Below, one piece after another: positions 1 to 8,003 of a DNA stretch of 64,000 bases. Origin of the DNA: Winogradskyella marina. Its GTDB lineage: Bacteria; Bacteroidota; Bacteroidia; Flavobacteriales; Flavobacteriaceae. A program made the position numbers and the translations under genes. Where the stretch lies: NCBI RefSeq assembly GCF_015645385.1, contig NZ_JADOET010000003.1, positions 186,001-250,000 of the forward strand. The letters run 5' to 3'. The first letter of the stretch is position 1. The number at the start of each line of letters is the position of its first letter. The notes beneath the pieces were generated by a model. The model was not told where the DNA came from. It searched no databases and saw only the letters and a list, made by a program, of their open reading frames with translations.

Positions 1-326
1 TTTAACTCTTCGGTAATCATCATTTCATCTAACTGAAACGCTTTTTCTTCAAGAATAATTTGAAAATTATCGGCAGATTCTAAAAGAATAAACCGCGTTT
101 TATAGCCTAATAACCCGATTCTTAATGTATCACCTAATTTGGTATTGGTGATTACAAAGACTCCATTTTCCGAAGTGTGCGCATGAGATTCTGAGTTTTG
201 ATTATAAATATAGGCAGCTTCTAAAGGCTGATTTAACTCATTAACAACATGTCCCTTAATGTTTTGTCCATATACGGTAAAGACAAAGCAACTCATTATA
301 AATGTTAATATACTGATCTGTTTCAT
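1..326 (-). CDS. Carboxypeptidase-like regulatory domain protein, N-terminal part (possible TonB-dependent receptor)
   Basis: The gene starts at ATG 324-326 on the minus strand and runs off the left edge, so about 108 N-terminal residues are visible. They begin with a Sec signal peptide (MKQISILTFIMSCFVFTVYG, then QN), followed by a beta-sandwich typical of the carboxypeptidase-D regulatory domain: IKGHVVNE, EAAYIYNQ, GVFVIT and DTLRIGLLGYK are its usual strands. In Bacteroidota this domain heads TonB-dependent outer-membrane receptors and other surface proteins. With the C-terminus missing I cannot say which. It lies 75 bases downstream of the TPR lipoprotein gene on the same strand and is probably its operon partner. 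Confidence 0.7.
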   Translation of the reverse strand, partial: MKQISILTFIMSCFVFTVYGQNIKGHVVNELNQPLEAAYIYNQNSESHAHTSENGVFVITNTKLGDTLRIGLLGYKTRFILLESADNFQIILEEKAFQLDEMMITEEL

Positions 327-400
327 TGGTTTTCTTTTGAGAATTATTTTACAAATTAAGCGACAACAAACATAAATATTCTGCTGTTATTTTGTAGGAA

Positions 401-1675
401 TTATAGCTGTTTTATCTTTTCAACCATAGTCGGTCCTAACTCATAGATACTAGCTAGAAGTTCTACTTTAAGTGGCCGAACTTCCTCCGTTTTACCTGCT
501 GCTTTATAAATTTCAGCGACATGATACAATACAGCTGGCTCAAAGGTTTTACCGTCTACAAATTCTTCAATAATTTGATTCGCTTCTATAATATCACCTA
601 GCTTAAAATAACTCCACGCTAATAAATCATAAGATTGTGGTGTTGGCCTGTTTTCAACTTCTTGCATGGCAATTTCTAAAGCACGTTCTGGTATTAATAA
701 ATCATCAGAATACACCATCACATTATAGTTGTTATACATGTCTCCGTACAATTCATTTTTCACAGCCTCTTGATAATTTGTTAATGAAGCTGCTTTCAAT
801 TTTAAATCGTCATTAAATTCTGCAATCTCTGCTTTTAGTAAATCGTAATCTGGAGTATTGTGATACGAGGTAATATGATTTAAGATGTTTAAAGCTTCCG
901 TTGGATTCTTCTCATGAGAATACACAATCCAAGCGATGCCTTTTTTAGCATAAGCATTATCAGGATCTAATTCTAAAGCTTTCAAATAATAAGCATAGGA
1001 CTTATCAATGTCACCTGCATGACCATAAAAGTCTGCGATGTTAGTGTATGACCATAGTTTCATACCTTTTAAGTTAGAGTCTTCAGCAATGGCCATGGCT
1101 TTTTCCATGTTTTCAATGGCTCCATCTAAATTGCCTTTATGATCTTCTAATTTTGATAAACGAATGAGATAATCAAAACTAGAGGTATTCTTTAAGTCTT
1201 TTAAATAGGCTTCTGCATAGATGTAGTTTCCTAATTCTAAATGTACATCGAATAGCATTTTTTTTGTCCCATTAAGTTTTGCACCATTAGCTTCTGCTTT
1301 TTTAAGTAGCACTAAAGCGTCTTTAAAACGGTGTTGTGAAATGTAATTTGCAGCTATATTTTTTAAGAGTCCTGCATCACTATCTTTAACAATGGAGTTG
1401 GCTTCAAGAAGATCCTCTTCAGCCTTAATTAAATAGTCAATGTCACCTGTAACATTAAACACGTCTGTACTAGCATTTGCACGACTGATTAAATAGGAAT
1501 ACGTACTAGAACTATTTTCAATTCTATTAGTCCAAAATTCGACATCCTCTAAAAGTTGGGTTTGGTCAATTTGGGTGGTGAGGTATGGGCTATAATCGGC
1601 TTCATTTGTAATTTTAGAATCACAGCTAAGCATGATTAAACCGATGAATATGGGAAGTATAATCTTGAGTTTCAT
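401..1675 (-). CDS. TPR-repeat lipoprotein
   Basis: A 424-residue protein with a lipoprotein signal peptide; the lipobox LSC puts the acylated cysteine at residue 18. The rest is helical with several tetratricopeptide repeats, clearest around residues 110-130, 165-195 and 205-245 (SYAYYLKALELDPDNAYAKKG is close to the TPR consensus). TPR lipoproteins act as scaffolds on the membrane and carry no enzyme motif, so no reaction can be given. It follows the two DUF4331 genes at about 100 bases and precedes a carboxypeptidase-regulatory-domain gene, so it probably belongs to one envelope operon. ATG 1673-1675 is the only start that includes the signal peptide. Confidence 0.8.
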   Translation of the reverse strand: MKLKIILPIFIGLIMLSCDSKITNEADYSPYLTTQIDQTQLLEDVEFWTNRIENSSSTYSYLISRANASTDVFNVTGDIDYLIKAEEDLLEANSIVKDSDAGLLKNIAANYISQHRFKDALVLLKKAEANGAKLNGTKKMLFDVHLELGNYIYAEAYLKDLKNTSSFDYLIRLSKLEDHKGNLDGAIENMEKAMAIAEDSNLKGMKLWSYTNIADFYGHAGDIDKSYAYYLKALELDPDNAYAKKGIAWIVYSHEKNPTEALNILNHITSYHNTPDYDLLKAEIAEFNDDLKLKAASLTNYQEAVKNELYGDMYNNYNVMVYSDDLLIPERALEIAMQEVENRPTPQSYDLLAWSYFKLGDIIEANQIIEEFVDGKTFEPAVLYHVAEIYKAAGKTEEVRPLKVELLASIYELGPTMVEKIKQL

Positions 1676-1777
1676 AATATGTTTTTTGAGTTTTGTTAGT
1701 TGATATAGCTAAGTAGTACTTAATTAATAATCTAAAATGAGATCTTTCGACCTCATTCTAGTTTACTAATCAATCAC

Positions 1778-2353
1778 TTACCAAGGAGACGCTAAGTAAG
1801 GAAAAGACGTCAAAAATTCTTTGTCATTAGACGCGACGTTATCACTTACTAACCCAGGGAATTCTGGATTTGACAAACCTTCTTCACCTCCAAAAATTAA
1901 TATCAATTCTACATCGATAACATCATCGGTTAAATTTCTACCAGTTAAAATATTTGTACCATCAAAAAATGTTGTTGGATCATCTAAAGAAACTGTAAGA
2001 ACATCAGTTGCTAAGACACCTGTAAATTGTGCTGCTGTAAAACCTAAAGCATTAGCATCATCTGGATTTGCAGGATCGTATGCAGGACTCAACGTTTCTA
2101 ATTTTGTTTGAAACGCACTTTGGAACATCGCTCCCATATTTGATGGAATCGTCGTGTTAAAAGCATCTTTCATCCCGTCATTTACAAATACGGTATTAAT
2201 TGCTGGTCGTCCCATTTGGTCTTCCTGAATATAAGTTCCTGTAAAGTTTGGACCTGTTGGACCTGTTACATTATCGTCGTCGTTACTACAGTTCATAGCT
2301 GTCATTGATGCTAAAATTGCAACTGCAAATAGTTTTATATTATTGAATTTCAT
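1778..2353 (-). CDS. DUF4331-family lipoprotein, C-terminal-half type
   Basis: A 191-residue lipoprotein with lipobox MNC (Cys22) and a Ser/Asp-rich tether (SNDDDN). From about residue 45 it resembles the C-terminal half of long DUF4331 proteins: GRPAINTVFV near the start, LTVSLDDPTTFFDG and DDVIDVELILIFGG in the middle, and the closing NDKEFLTSFPYLASPW. The upstream gene carries the matching N-terminal half, so the family appears here as two separately exported polypeptides. Function of DUF4331 is unknown; the predicted location is membrane-anchored. The signal peptide and lipobox argue that this is a genuine gene and not the back end of a frameshifted one. Confidence 0.8.
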   Translation of the reverse strand: MKFNNIKLFAVAILASMTAMNCSNDDDNVTGPTGPNFTGTYIQEDQMGRPAINTVFVNDGMKDAFNTTIPSNMGAMFQSAFQTKLETLSPAYDPANPDDANALGFTAAQFTGVLATDVLTVSLDDPTTFFDGTNILTGRNLTDDVIDVELILIFGGEEGLSNPEFPGLVSDNVASNDKEFLTSFPYLASPW

Positions 2354-2462
2354 GTTATTTAAATTTTAGTATTAATTACTATCATTTGAATCCTTTTGGT
2401 GTTGAATGCAATATGCTTCAACCTAAAACCTCAAGATTTTCAGAATGACTCTTTATTTTTAA

Positions 2463-3116
2463 TTATTGTTTTCTTTTAGATTCTACCCACGTATTAATCG
2501 TACCTGATCCACCTATCATAGATTTTGGCACCTCAACTACAACAGATAACACATTAGACCCTGCAAACGTATCATCACCCGGACTTGCAAATCCGGAAGC
2601 ATCACCAGCAATAATTTCTGTGTATTTGTTAAAATCGAAAAAGAAAGGATCATCTCTTGGTCCTGCAAAAAATTTCATACCTGCAAATTCTTCAACCATT
2701 GCAGTTTCCCCATAATTAGTAATATCTACAACACCTGCATTCGTTGTTGTTGAAAGAATTGTACTATTTAAACCCGTTGACGCTGGAGCCGTTGGCCCAA
2801 AGAAATACATTTTACCATCTCTTGGTGTGGCTTGGATGACTAAATCCTCTACATTGTCTCCATCGGTATCAATATTAAACTCCAATAATACACGTTCATC
2901 AAATGAAGCCGCTGCTGTATTACCAGGAGTTAAAAGTCCTTGTACGTTGGCAACCAATACCAAATTTGATGTGTTTTCACCTATAAAGGCATAAAAGTCT
3001 GTGATATCACTTGTACCACCTTGTACAGCCGGAGCATCGATGTGATCTGCTGCAATAGCAACGAATGTTCCAATTCCTAAAATTGCTGTTGCGATTAAAA
3101 TTTTTGTTTTCTTCAT
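2463..3116 (-). CDS. DUF4331-family exported protein, N-terminal-half type
   Basis: A 217-residue protein with a cleavable signal peptide (residues 1-22, ending AIAA) and then the DUF4331 N-terminal signature ADHIDAP followed by DITDFYAF. Further conserved pieces are GPRDDPFFFDF and VLSVVVEVPKSMIGG. It stops at residue 217 (WVESKRKQ), where full-length DUF4331 proteins of other phyla continue into a second half; that half is encoded by the next gene, 110 bases downstream. It is the first gene of the minus-strand operon and is divergent from the LETM1-related gene across 143 bases. The biochemical role of the family is not known. Confidence 0.82.
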   Translation of the reverse strand: MKKTKILIATAILGIGTFVAIAADHIDAPAVQGGTSDITDFYAFIGENTSNLVLVANVQGLLTPGNTAAASFDERVLLEFNIDTDGDNVEDLVIQATPRDGKMYFFGPTAPASTGLNSTILSTTTNAGVVDITNYGETAMVEEFAGMKFFAGPRDDPFFFDFNKYTEIIAGDASGFASPGDDTFAGSNVLSVVVEVPKSMIGGSGTINTWVESKRKQ

Positions 3117-3208
3117 AATTTCTGAGATTTTGTTAGTTTTATTGTCTCTGGTCTACCTACGAAAAAATACAAATAGCGGTTTTGTTAAAATTTTGTTAAT
3201 GAAATAAA

Positions 3209-3240
3209 TTGAGGTTTTTCAGGATAAAAATTTAACTTTG
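3209..3240 (+). promoter_or_regulatory. Predicted promoter of the LETM1-related gene
   Basis: TAACTTTG at 3233-3240 fits the Bacteroidota -7 box TAnnTTTG and lies 19 bases before the ATG at 3260. A TTG at 3209-3211, 21 bases upstream, could be the -33 box. Prediction from motif only. Confidence 0.5.
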
Positions 3241-3259
3241 CCTACTCAAATCGTACCGT

Positions 3260-4438
3260 ATGAATCCATCAGCTAATGGCTGGATAAACAAATTACTTAA
3301 TCAAGTTTCTGAAACGATGTATTCTGAGACTGAGTATGATGTGTTTTATAATAACCTAAAACATGCTGGTTTCATATATGGAAGTAATATTAAGGTCGTA
3401 CTAGATATCGTTAAACCCTTTGAACTTAGTGAGGAAGAACGCTGTAAAACCAATTTACTGCTTACCTTTTACTACATCTTTAATAAGGAAGCGACAGAGG
3501 AACAATTTACAGACAGTCTTATTAGATATTATAAAGCTATCAGTGACCAAAAGCGTTCATTTTTTGAAGAGTTATTTGGTAACAATAAACCCGATTACTT
3601 ATTAGAACAAGTGATTCATAAACGAATTCATATTGATGATAATTTTATTTCTAAAAGCTTTAGTTATTTTTTAATTAATGCCCTTCTGTTTGTTGATGTT
3701 TTAGGGTATCAAAGGTTTTTAAAAAATGAAAATAAGATTAGAGACTATGTCACCAATCTTGAATCGGCATTAGAAACCATTGTATTCTCGGTAATTGAAA
3801 ATAAGACCGAAAAATCTGAATATGATGAAAACCTTATTAAGTTGTTTGAAGGCTCTATTCGTCATAAAAATGCTGAAAGCTTTACTTATAATGACGCTAT
3901 TGCTTTAATTAATCAACCTTTAGAGAAGTTCTATATTATAGATTTAGTCTGTATGGCATCTTGGACAGATAAAGTTATAGACCGAGAGGAACGCGATTTT
4001 TTAGAGCAACTAAAAATAGATTTAGATGTCGATCATACAGTTATAGTACGATCTGTAAATGATATTAACCTCTTTTATGACGAGCATAAGCACGACGTTT
4101 CGTTTTTAACTTCTAAAAATCTAGCACAGAGTTTTTATAATAATAGTAGTAAAGTGGTTTCAAAACTAATTAAGCGAAACAGTAAACGTTTAATTAAAGA
4201 ATTATCGGAAAGTAAAGAAGCTTTATACTTATTAACCCAATCGACGCAACGCAGCCTTACTGACGAAGAACAAAAGAAAGTTCAAACACAACTCCTAGAT
4301 ATCTTTAAGTCTATACCGAGTTTAGCAATATTTATGTTACCAGGTGGTATGCTACTTCTACCCTTGTTTATAAAATTTATACCTAAGTTATTGCCATCGG
4401 CCTTTGATGATAATCGGATAGAGGATTCTGAGAAATAG
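3260..4438 (+). CDS. LETM1-related biofilm-associated protein
   Basis: A 392-residue, mostly helical protein without a signal peptide. The last 70 residues resemble the LETM1 ribosome-binding-like domain: LTDEEQKKVQTQLLDIFKSI, followed by a hydrophobic Pro/Gly-rich stretch (MLPGGMLLLPLFIKFIPKLLP) and a charged tail. Flavobacteria carry a protein of this length and ending known as LETM1-related biofilm-associated protein; its mechanism is not established. The middle part (VCMASWTDKVIDREERDFL, near residues 230-250) looks like a TerB-type helical motif. The gene appears to stand alone, with its own promoter, divergent from the DUF4331 operon. Confidence 0.75.
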   Translation: MNPSANGWINKLLNQVSETMYSETEYDVFYNNLKHAGFIYGSNIKVVLDIVKPFELSEEERCKTNLLLTFYYIFNKEATEEQFTDSLIRYYKAISDQKRSFFEELFGNNKPDYLLEQVIHKRIHIDDNFISKSFSYFLINALLFVDVLGYQRFLKNENKIRDYVTNLESALETIVFSVIENKTEKSEYDENLIKLFEGSIRHKNAESFTYNDAIALINQPLEKFYIIDLVCMASWTDKVIDREERDFLEQLKIDLDVDHTVIVRSVNDINLFYDEHKHDVSFLTSKNLAQSFYNNSSKVVSKLIKRNSKRLIKELSESKEALYLLTQSTQRSLTDEEQKKVQTQLLDIFKSIPSLAIFMLPGGMLLLPLFIKFIPKLLPSAFDDNRIEDSEK

Positions 4439-4463
4439 AGGTTAGACAAAAAAAAGAAATGCT

Positions 4464-4487
4464 CGCGAAGACGCAAAGTCGCAAAGA
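4464..4487. repeat. Octamer tandem repeat (CGCAAAGA-like, 3 units)
   Basis: Three consecutive 8-mers, CGCGAAGA, CGCAAAGT and CGCAAAGA, lie in the gap after the LETM1-related gene. They are more G+C-rich than the surrounding spacer. Similar GACGCAAAG runs are common between genes in flavobacteria; no function is known. Confidence 0.6.
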
Positions 4488-4556
4488 AAAAACAATTTAG
4501 AAGTTAGAAAGTTAAGTGTATGGTATTAGCTATTGTTTTTTTTAAGATATGTATCA

Positions 4557-5117
4557 ATGAAATACACTTTATACCTTTTCATTTTCACACTATGTGTAAG
4601 TTGTTCAGAAAAACAACCTACAGAATTTGAACTTGTAACTGAATATTTCGTAGGTTTTAAAACGTCTAATTACGAACAAATAAAAAATGTAATATCAGAT
4701 ACACTTACTACAATATCTGGCGATTACACAACGGTGTTCACACCTGAGACGTATTATCAGCAATTTCAATGGGATTCTGTTTTTAGACCTGAATACAAAT
4801 TGATTTCAACTGAGCAAAACAACAATAAATTTATTGCGACAATTTCCATAAGTTGTTCAAAATTTGAATTTCTGAAGAATAATCCCATGATATGTCGACG
4901 TAAATTTCAATTTCAATCTGGAAAAATAACAAATATTGAAGAGCTCGATTGTAGCAATGTGAACTGGAACATTTGGGCAAAAGAAGTAGAAACCCTTGTC
5001 AGGTGGATTGAGAATAATCATCCAGAATTAGATGGTTTTGTTCATGATTTAAGCCTGAAAGGTGCTCAAAATTATTTAAAAGCGATTGAATTGTATAAAG
5101 AGCGTGTGATAGAATAA
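4557..5117 (+). CDS. Small lipoprotein of unknown function
   Basis: I choose ATG 4557 over the TTG at 4533 because it begins the signal peptide directly (MKYTLYLFIFTLCVSC). The product has 186 residues with a lipobox VSC at Cys16. The mature part has alternating hydrophobic and polar residues, several tyrosines and one further cysteine pair region (SISCSKF, MICRRKF, ELDCSNV); I recognise no family. It may resemble the cystatin/NTF2-like folds that many Bacteroidota lipoproteins use, but that is a guess. It converges on the Fic gene, ending 45 bases from its 3' end. No operon partner is evident. Confidence 0.65.
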   Translation: MKYTLYLFIFTLCVSCSEKQPTEFELVTEYFVGFKTSNYEQIKNVISDTLTTISGDYTTVFTPETYYQQFQWDSVFRPEYKLISTEQNNNKFIATISISCSKFEFLKNNPMICRRKFQFQSGKITNIEELDCSNVNWNIWAKEVETLVRWIENNHPELDGFVHDLSLKGAQNYLKAIELYKERVIE

Positions 5118-5161
5118 AAAAATGAAGACAAAAACGATGTAATGTCTATGTCTTCCTATCA

Positions 5162-6109
5162 TTATTTTCCTTTAGCATTAATATAACTAAGAACCGCTTC
5201 TTTCGTTGTGTACCAATTACGACCTTCTTTATGTGCATCAATTTTGCCTTGGCGCGCTAATAAACTTACGTATTCTTGGCTGTAAGGCACCTCTGGTTCT
5301 TCAACAATATTAGAAATAGCCTGATAGTCTTTATCAGAACCTGGAATAGCACTCATATATATGTTTAACGACCGTTCACAAGCTTGAGCCATTAGCAACA
5401 TCAGTTTGCTATAATTACCATTATTAGCTTGGTTTAATGCTGCATAATACTTAGCGCTATCATTGGTTAAAATAATAGCTGGTGGAAAACCATGACGCAT
5501 TAATAATAAATTCATAGCAAGCCGAATGGTACGGCCATTACCATCAAAAAATGGATGAATCCATACAAACTTATGATGAAACACCGTAGCCAACTCAATA
5601 GGATTGAGCCCTTGTGGATTTTCATTGATATAACTTATTAGTGAATCTAAATACTCTGAAACTTTACGAGCATTAGGCGGCACAAAATTAGCACCAGAAA
5701 TACGCACACCTGAGTTACGCAAACGACCAGCATAATCATCTTCTATAGAACGCAGAACCAAACCATGAAGCTCTAAAATATCTTTAGCATTTAAGACATA
5801 ATCATCTCTAACTAATGCATAAAACTTATGAATTGCGGTTTCATGATTTTTAGCTTCAAAATGCTCTCGAAGAGATTTCCCTTTAATAGTAACACCCTCT
5901 TGTAACACCATTTGAGTTTCACGTAAACTAAGTGTATTACCTTCAATACTATTACTATTATAAGTCCATTCTATAAGAAGGGCTTCCTTAATATTTTGCA
6001 ATACAATATTGGGCAACGGTCTGGCAGCATTTAAAACCTTAACCTTGTCTAGCAACCTATTAAATGTTGCGTCTAAATCTTTGCGATATATTGTGTTAAC
6101 GTCCCACAT
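5162..6109 (-). CDS. Fic-family protein with C-terminal winged-helix-like domain
   Basis: Fic enzymes usually transfer AMP from ATP onto a target hydroxyl. The full Fic motif HPFFDGNGRTIR is present, with every catalytic residue. Near the N-terminus the sequence SNSIEG fits the inhibitory motif (S/T)xxxE(G/N), which makes this a self-inhibited class II Fic protein. The last 60 residues (SQEYVSLLARQGKIDAHKEGRNWYTTKEAV) look like a DNA-binding helix-turn-helix. A start at 6124 would add five residues (MYLCD), but a strong -7 box overlaps that position, so ATG 6109 (MWDVNTIY) is preferred; the product is then 315 residues. It follows the LytTR regulator gene by about 40-50 bases but has its own promoter and palindrome. 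No separate antitoxin gene is seen. Confidence 0.85.
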   Translation of the reverse strand: MWDVNTIYRKDLDATFNRLLDKVKVLNAARPLPNIVLQNIKEALLIEWTYNSNSIEGNTLSLRETQMVLQEGVTIKGKSLREHFEAKNHETAIHKFYALVRDDYVLNAKDILELHGLVLRSIEDDYAGRLRNSGVRISGANFVPPNARKVSEYLDSLISYINENPQGLNPIELATVFHHKFVWIHPFFDGNGRTIRLAMNLLLMRHGFPPAIILTNDSAKYYAALNQANNGNYSKLMLLMAQACERSLNIYMSAIPGSDKDYQAISNIVEEPEVPYSQEYVSLLARQGKIDAHKEGRNWYTTKEAVLSYINAKGK

Positions 6110-6113
6110 ATCA

Positions 6114-6145
6114 CAAAGATACACTTTTTATCGGATAACTACAAA
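6114..6145 (-). promoter_or_regulatory. Predicted Fic promoter
   Basis: Read on the minus strand, TTTG is followed 20 bases later by TATCTTTG (plus-strand coordinates 6114-6121), an exact fit to the Bacteroidota -33/-7 pattern. The expected transcription start falls at or next to ATG 6109, so the transcript would be leaderless. Confidence 0.6.
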
Positions 6146-6162
6146 AATGAATCTATCCGATA
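6129..6162. promoter_or_regulatory. Inverted repeat over the Fic promoter (candidate operator)
   Basis: TATCGGATA (6129-6137) and TATCCGATA (6154-6162) are perfect 9-base inverted copies separated by 16 bases. They bracket the -33 box of the Fic gene and end next to the stop codon of the LytTR gene. No T-run follows on the transcribed strand, so it is unlikely to be a terminator; an operator bound by the Fic protein's own winged helix is a reasonable inference. Confidence 0.5.
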
Positions 6163-6918
6163 TTATTCTAACCAGTTTTTAAAATCCTTCACGCGTTCTC
6201 TAGCCACAATAATATCCTGCTCATTAAAACGGTTTAGTTTTATTTGAAGTCGGGAATTGGTATAGCTCACCATATCTTTTATCGCATTGATATTCACATA
6301 GAATTTTCGGCTCACTCTAAAGAACACATCAGGTTCTAATTCGGCTTCCAATTCATCTAAAGTCGCGTCTAAAAGGTAATTACGCCCCTCAGACGTTGCA
6401 GCATACGTGCCTTTGTTCTCACTATAGATACATTCTATATCTTCAATATTAATCAACTTTAAATGCTGACCAACTTTTACTGAAAAGCGCTTTTTATATT
6501 CGCGCTCAATCGGATTGACTAGTAGGTTTTTTATATCATTAAAATCTAGAGTGACCGACTGTTTTTGAGGAGTTCTTCCTTTGTATTTTTGAACAGCTGT
6601 TTTTAAATCCTCATCATCAATGGGTTTTAATAAATAATCAATACTATTGAGTTTAAAGGCTTGTAAGGCATATTCATCGTAAGCGGTTGTAAAAATTACG
6701 GCCGATTTAATATCAATAGCATCAAAGATTTCAAAAGACAAACCATCACTTAATTGTATATCTAAAAAAATCAAATCGGGATGCTCGTTATTTTGAAACC
6801 ATGCAATAGATTCTTCAACAGAATGTAGCATGGTTTCAGCATTCATATCTAAAGCTTTTAACATGCGTTGTAACCGTCTTGCAGATGGTTTTTCGTCTTC
6901 TATAATAATTACATTCAT
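6163..6918 (-). CDS. LytTR-family response regulator
   Basis: A 251-residue two-component regulator. The receiver domain (residues 1-120) has the acidic pair ED at 7-8, the phospho-acceptor Asp53 (FLDIQL), Thr77 and Lys98 (LLKPI). The C-terminal half is a LytTR DNA-binding domain with the usual signature FFRVSRKFYVNINAI and the ending LKNWLE-like RVKDFKNWLE. Its partner is the LytS-type kinase three genes upstream; the three small 2TM genes sit between them. Phosphorylated LytTR regulators bind paired direct repeats upstream of membrane and surface genes; the target here is unknown, but control of its own operon is common in the family. Confidence 0.92.
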   Translation of the reverse strand: MNVIIIEDEKPSARRLQRMLKALDMNAETMLHSVEESIAWFQNNEHPDLIFLDIQLSDGLSFEIFDAIDIKSAVIFTTAYDEYALQAFKLNSIDYLLKPIDDEDLKTAVQKYKGRTPQKQSVTLDFNDIKNLLVNPIEREYKKRFSVKVGQHLKLINIEDIECIYSENKGTYAATSEGRNYLLDATLDELEAELEPDVFFRVSRKFYVNINAIKDMVSYTNSRLQIKLNRFNEQDIIVARERVKDFKNWLE

Positions 6919-6958
6919 TGATTTAATATTTCTAATTTATGATTAACCACTAATTACC

Positions 6959-7273
6959 TTATTCCCAAAACGTGGTTTCTTTTTCTTTGTTCTTCAGGAA
7001 TTCTTCTGTTTTACGATCTTCCCAACTCTTTTTAAATAATTTTTTGTTTTTAAAAACATTCAATCCGTGGATAATAATAAAGACTGTCCAAGCGACAATA
7101 ACACTTAAATTTAAGCTTATGATGTTGTTTTTATAAGGACCTGCAACAATATATAAATTATACAACAGAAGTGCTACAGCGATTAGGTAACATGCCAAGT
7201 GAATGTAAAAAAGTTTAATTCTCCTTACTTTATTCTTAGCTCTTATTAGCTGCTGTTTTTCTTCGTTAGTCAT
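6959..7273 (-). CDS. 2TM-domain small membrane protein (copy 3)
   Basis: A 104-residue protein with the layout shared by all four 2TM copies in this operon: a basic N-terminal helix (RAKNKVRRIKLFYIHLACYL), a first membrane helix, a short loop, a second membrane helix (SLNLSVIVAWTVFIIIHGLNVF) and a charged tail with KKSWEDRKTEEFL. The tail matches the (W)E(K/D)RKIEEFM motif of its neighbours. It is the most divergent of the four. It is transcribed 40 bases ahead of the LytTR regulator. The biochemical role of 2TM proteins is unknown; placement between kinase and regulator suggests sensing or modulation of the kinase. Confidence 0.8.
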   Translation of the reverse strand: MTNEEKQQLIRAKNKVRRIKLFYIHLACYLIAVALLLYNLYIVAGPYKNNIISLNLSVIVAWTVFIIIHGLNVFKNKKLFKKSWEDRKTEEFLKNKEKETTFWE

Positions 7274-7321
7274 TTTCTATGTTTTACTGGCTATTTTGAA
7301 TGCTTCAAGACGTATAAAAAC

Positions 7322-7666
7322 CTATTCCCAATTCTGCTCTTCCTTTTTCATAAACTCTTCAATTTTTCGCTTTTCCCATTTCTTTCCAAATAGAAAATTG
7401 GTGCCAAAAACGCCTAAGAAATGAAATGCCAATCCTATTCCCCAAAAAAGAGCTGTTGCATACGGTCCAAAGCTTAAAAATCCTGCACTAGAATTAACAC
7501 CTATCAGTATAATTAGAAACAAATTCACAATCACATAAGCCGCCAAATGCCAGTAAAATCCAACGATAGCATCTACTTTTTTCTTGGCTCTTAAATAGGC
7601 TTCTTCGTTTCTAAAATCTGTGGTTTCCTTAGGATCTTCGTAGGACTCTATATGATACTTTTCCAT
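7322..7666 (-). CDS. 2TM-domain small membrane protein (copy 2)
   Basis: A 114-residue protein. After a short polar leader it has YLRAKKKVDAIVGFYWHLAAY entering the first membrane helix, a loop with SFGPYA, a second helix (ALFWGIGLAFHFLGVFG) and the charged tail KKWEKRKIEEFMKKEE. The tail is nearly identical to that of the domain fused to the kinase in this operon. It starts 5 bases after the stop of the preceding 2TM gene, so the two are almost certainly co-translated. Conserved His in the first helix and in the second helix are shared with the sister copies. No catalytic motif. Confidence 0.85.
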   Translation of the reverse strand: MEKYHIESYEDPKETTDFRNEEAYLRAKKKVDAIVGFYWHLAAYVIVNLFLIILIGVNSSAGFLSFGPYATALFWGIGLAFHFLGVFGTNFLFGKKWEKRKIEEFMKKEEQNWE

Positions 7667-7671
7667 AACTC

Positions 7672-7992
7672 TTACTTTTTATTGTGTTCAAATTCTTCAT
7701 TCATAAACTGCTGTATCTTTCGTTCTTCCCAATCGTCACCTACAATTCGAGGCAATCCAAATACTGAAAACGCATGTATCGCAATCACTAAGCCCCAAAC
7801 TATCCAAGAAGCGTATGTTGAGAAACTAAAAAAAGCCTCTTCAAATGTTTCTCCACTGTTTGTATTACTCATTACTTTAACTGTTGTAATTATTGTGTTA
7901 ATTACCATGTAAACAGCCAAATGTGTATAAAAACGTTTTAGCTTTTCAACTTTATTCTTAGCTTTTCTAAAGCTTGATGTGTTTACTTCCAT
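7672..7992 (-). CDS. 2TM-domain small membrane protein (copy 1)
   Basis: ATG 7992 (MEVNTSSFRKAKNKV) is preferred to an upstream TTG at 8013, which would overlap the kinase gene; the product is 106 residues. It has the same order of elements as the other copies: basic helix (FRKAKNKVEKLKRFYTHLAVY), membrane helix 1, loop with FSTYASW, membrane helix 2 (IVWGLVIAIHAFSVFGLP) and tail DDWEERKIQQFMNEE. It lies 11 bases after the kinase stop codon and 5 bases before the next 2TM gene. It belongs to the kinase-2TM-LytTR operon. Confidence 0.83.
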   Translation of the reverse strand: MEVNTSSFRKAKNKVEKLKRFYTHLAVYMVINTIITTVKVMSNTNSGETFEEAFFSFSTYASWIVWGLVIAIHAFSVFGLPRIVGDDWEERKIQQFMNEEFEHNKK

Positions 7993-8003
7993 AGTTTTAT
8001 AAT

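Noticed and set aside
1821..2111. Plus-strand 96-residue ORF opposite the DUF4331 lipoprotein gene
   Set aside because: It is a Ser/Pro/Val-rich shadow of the real minus-strand gene and has no family pattern.
1778..3116. Frameshift splitting one DUF4331 gene
   Set aside because: Each half has its own start, export signal and a 110-base spacer with stops, so two genes are the better reading.
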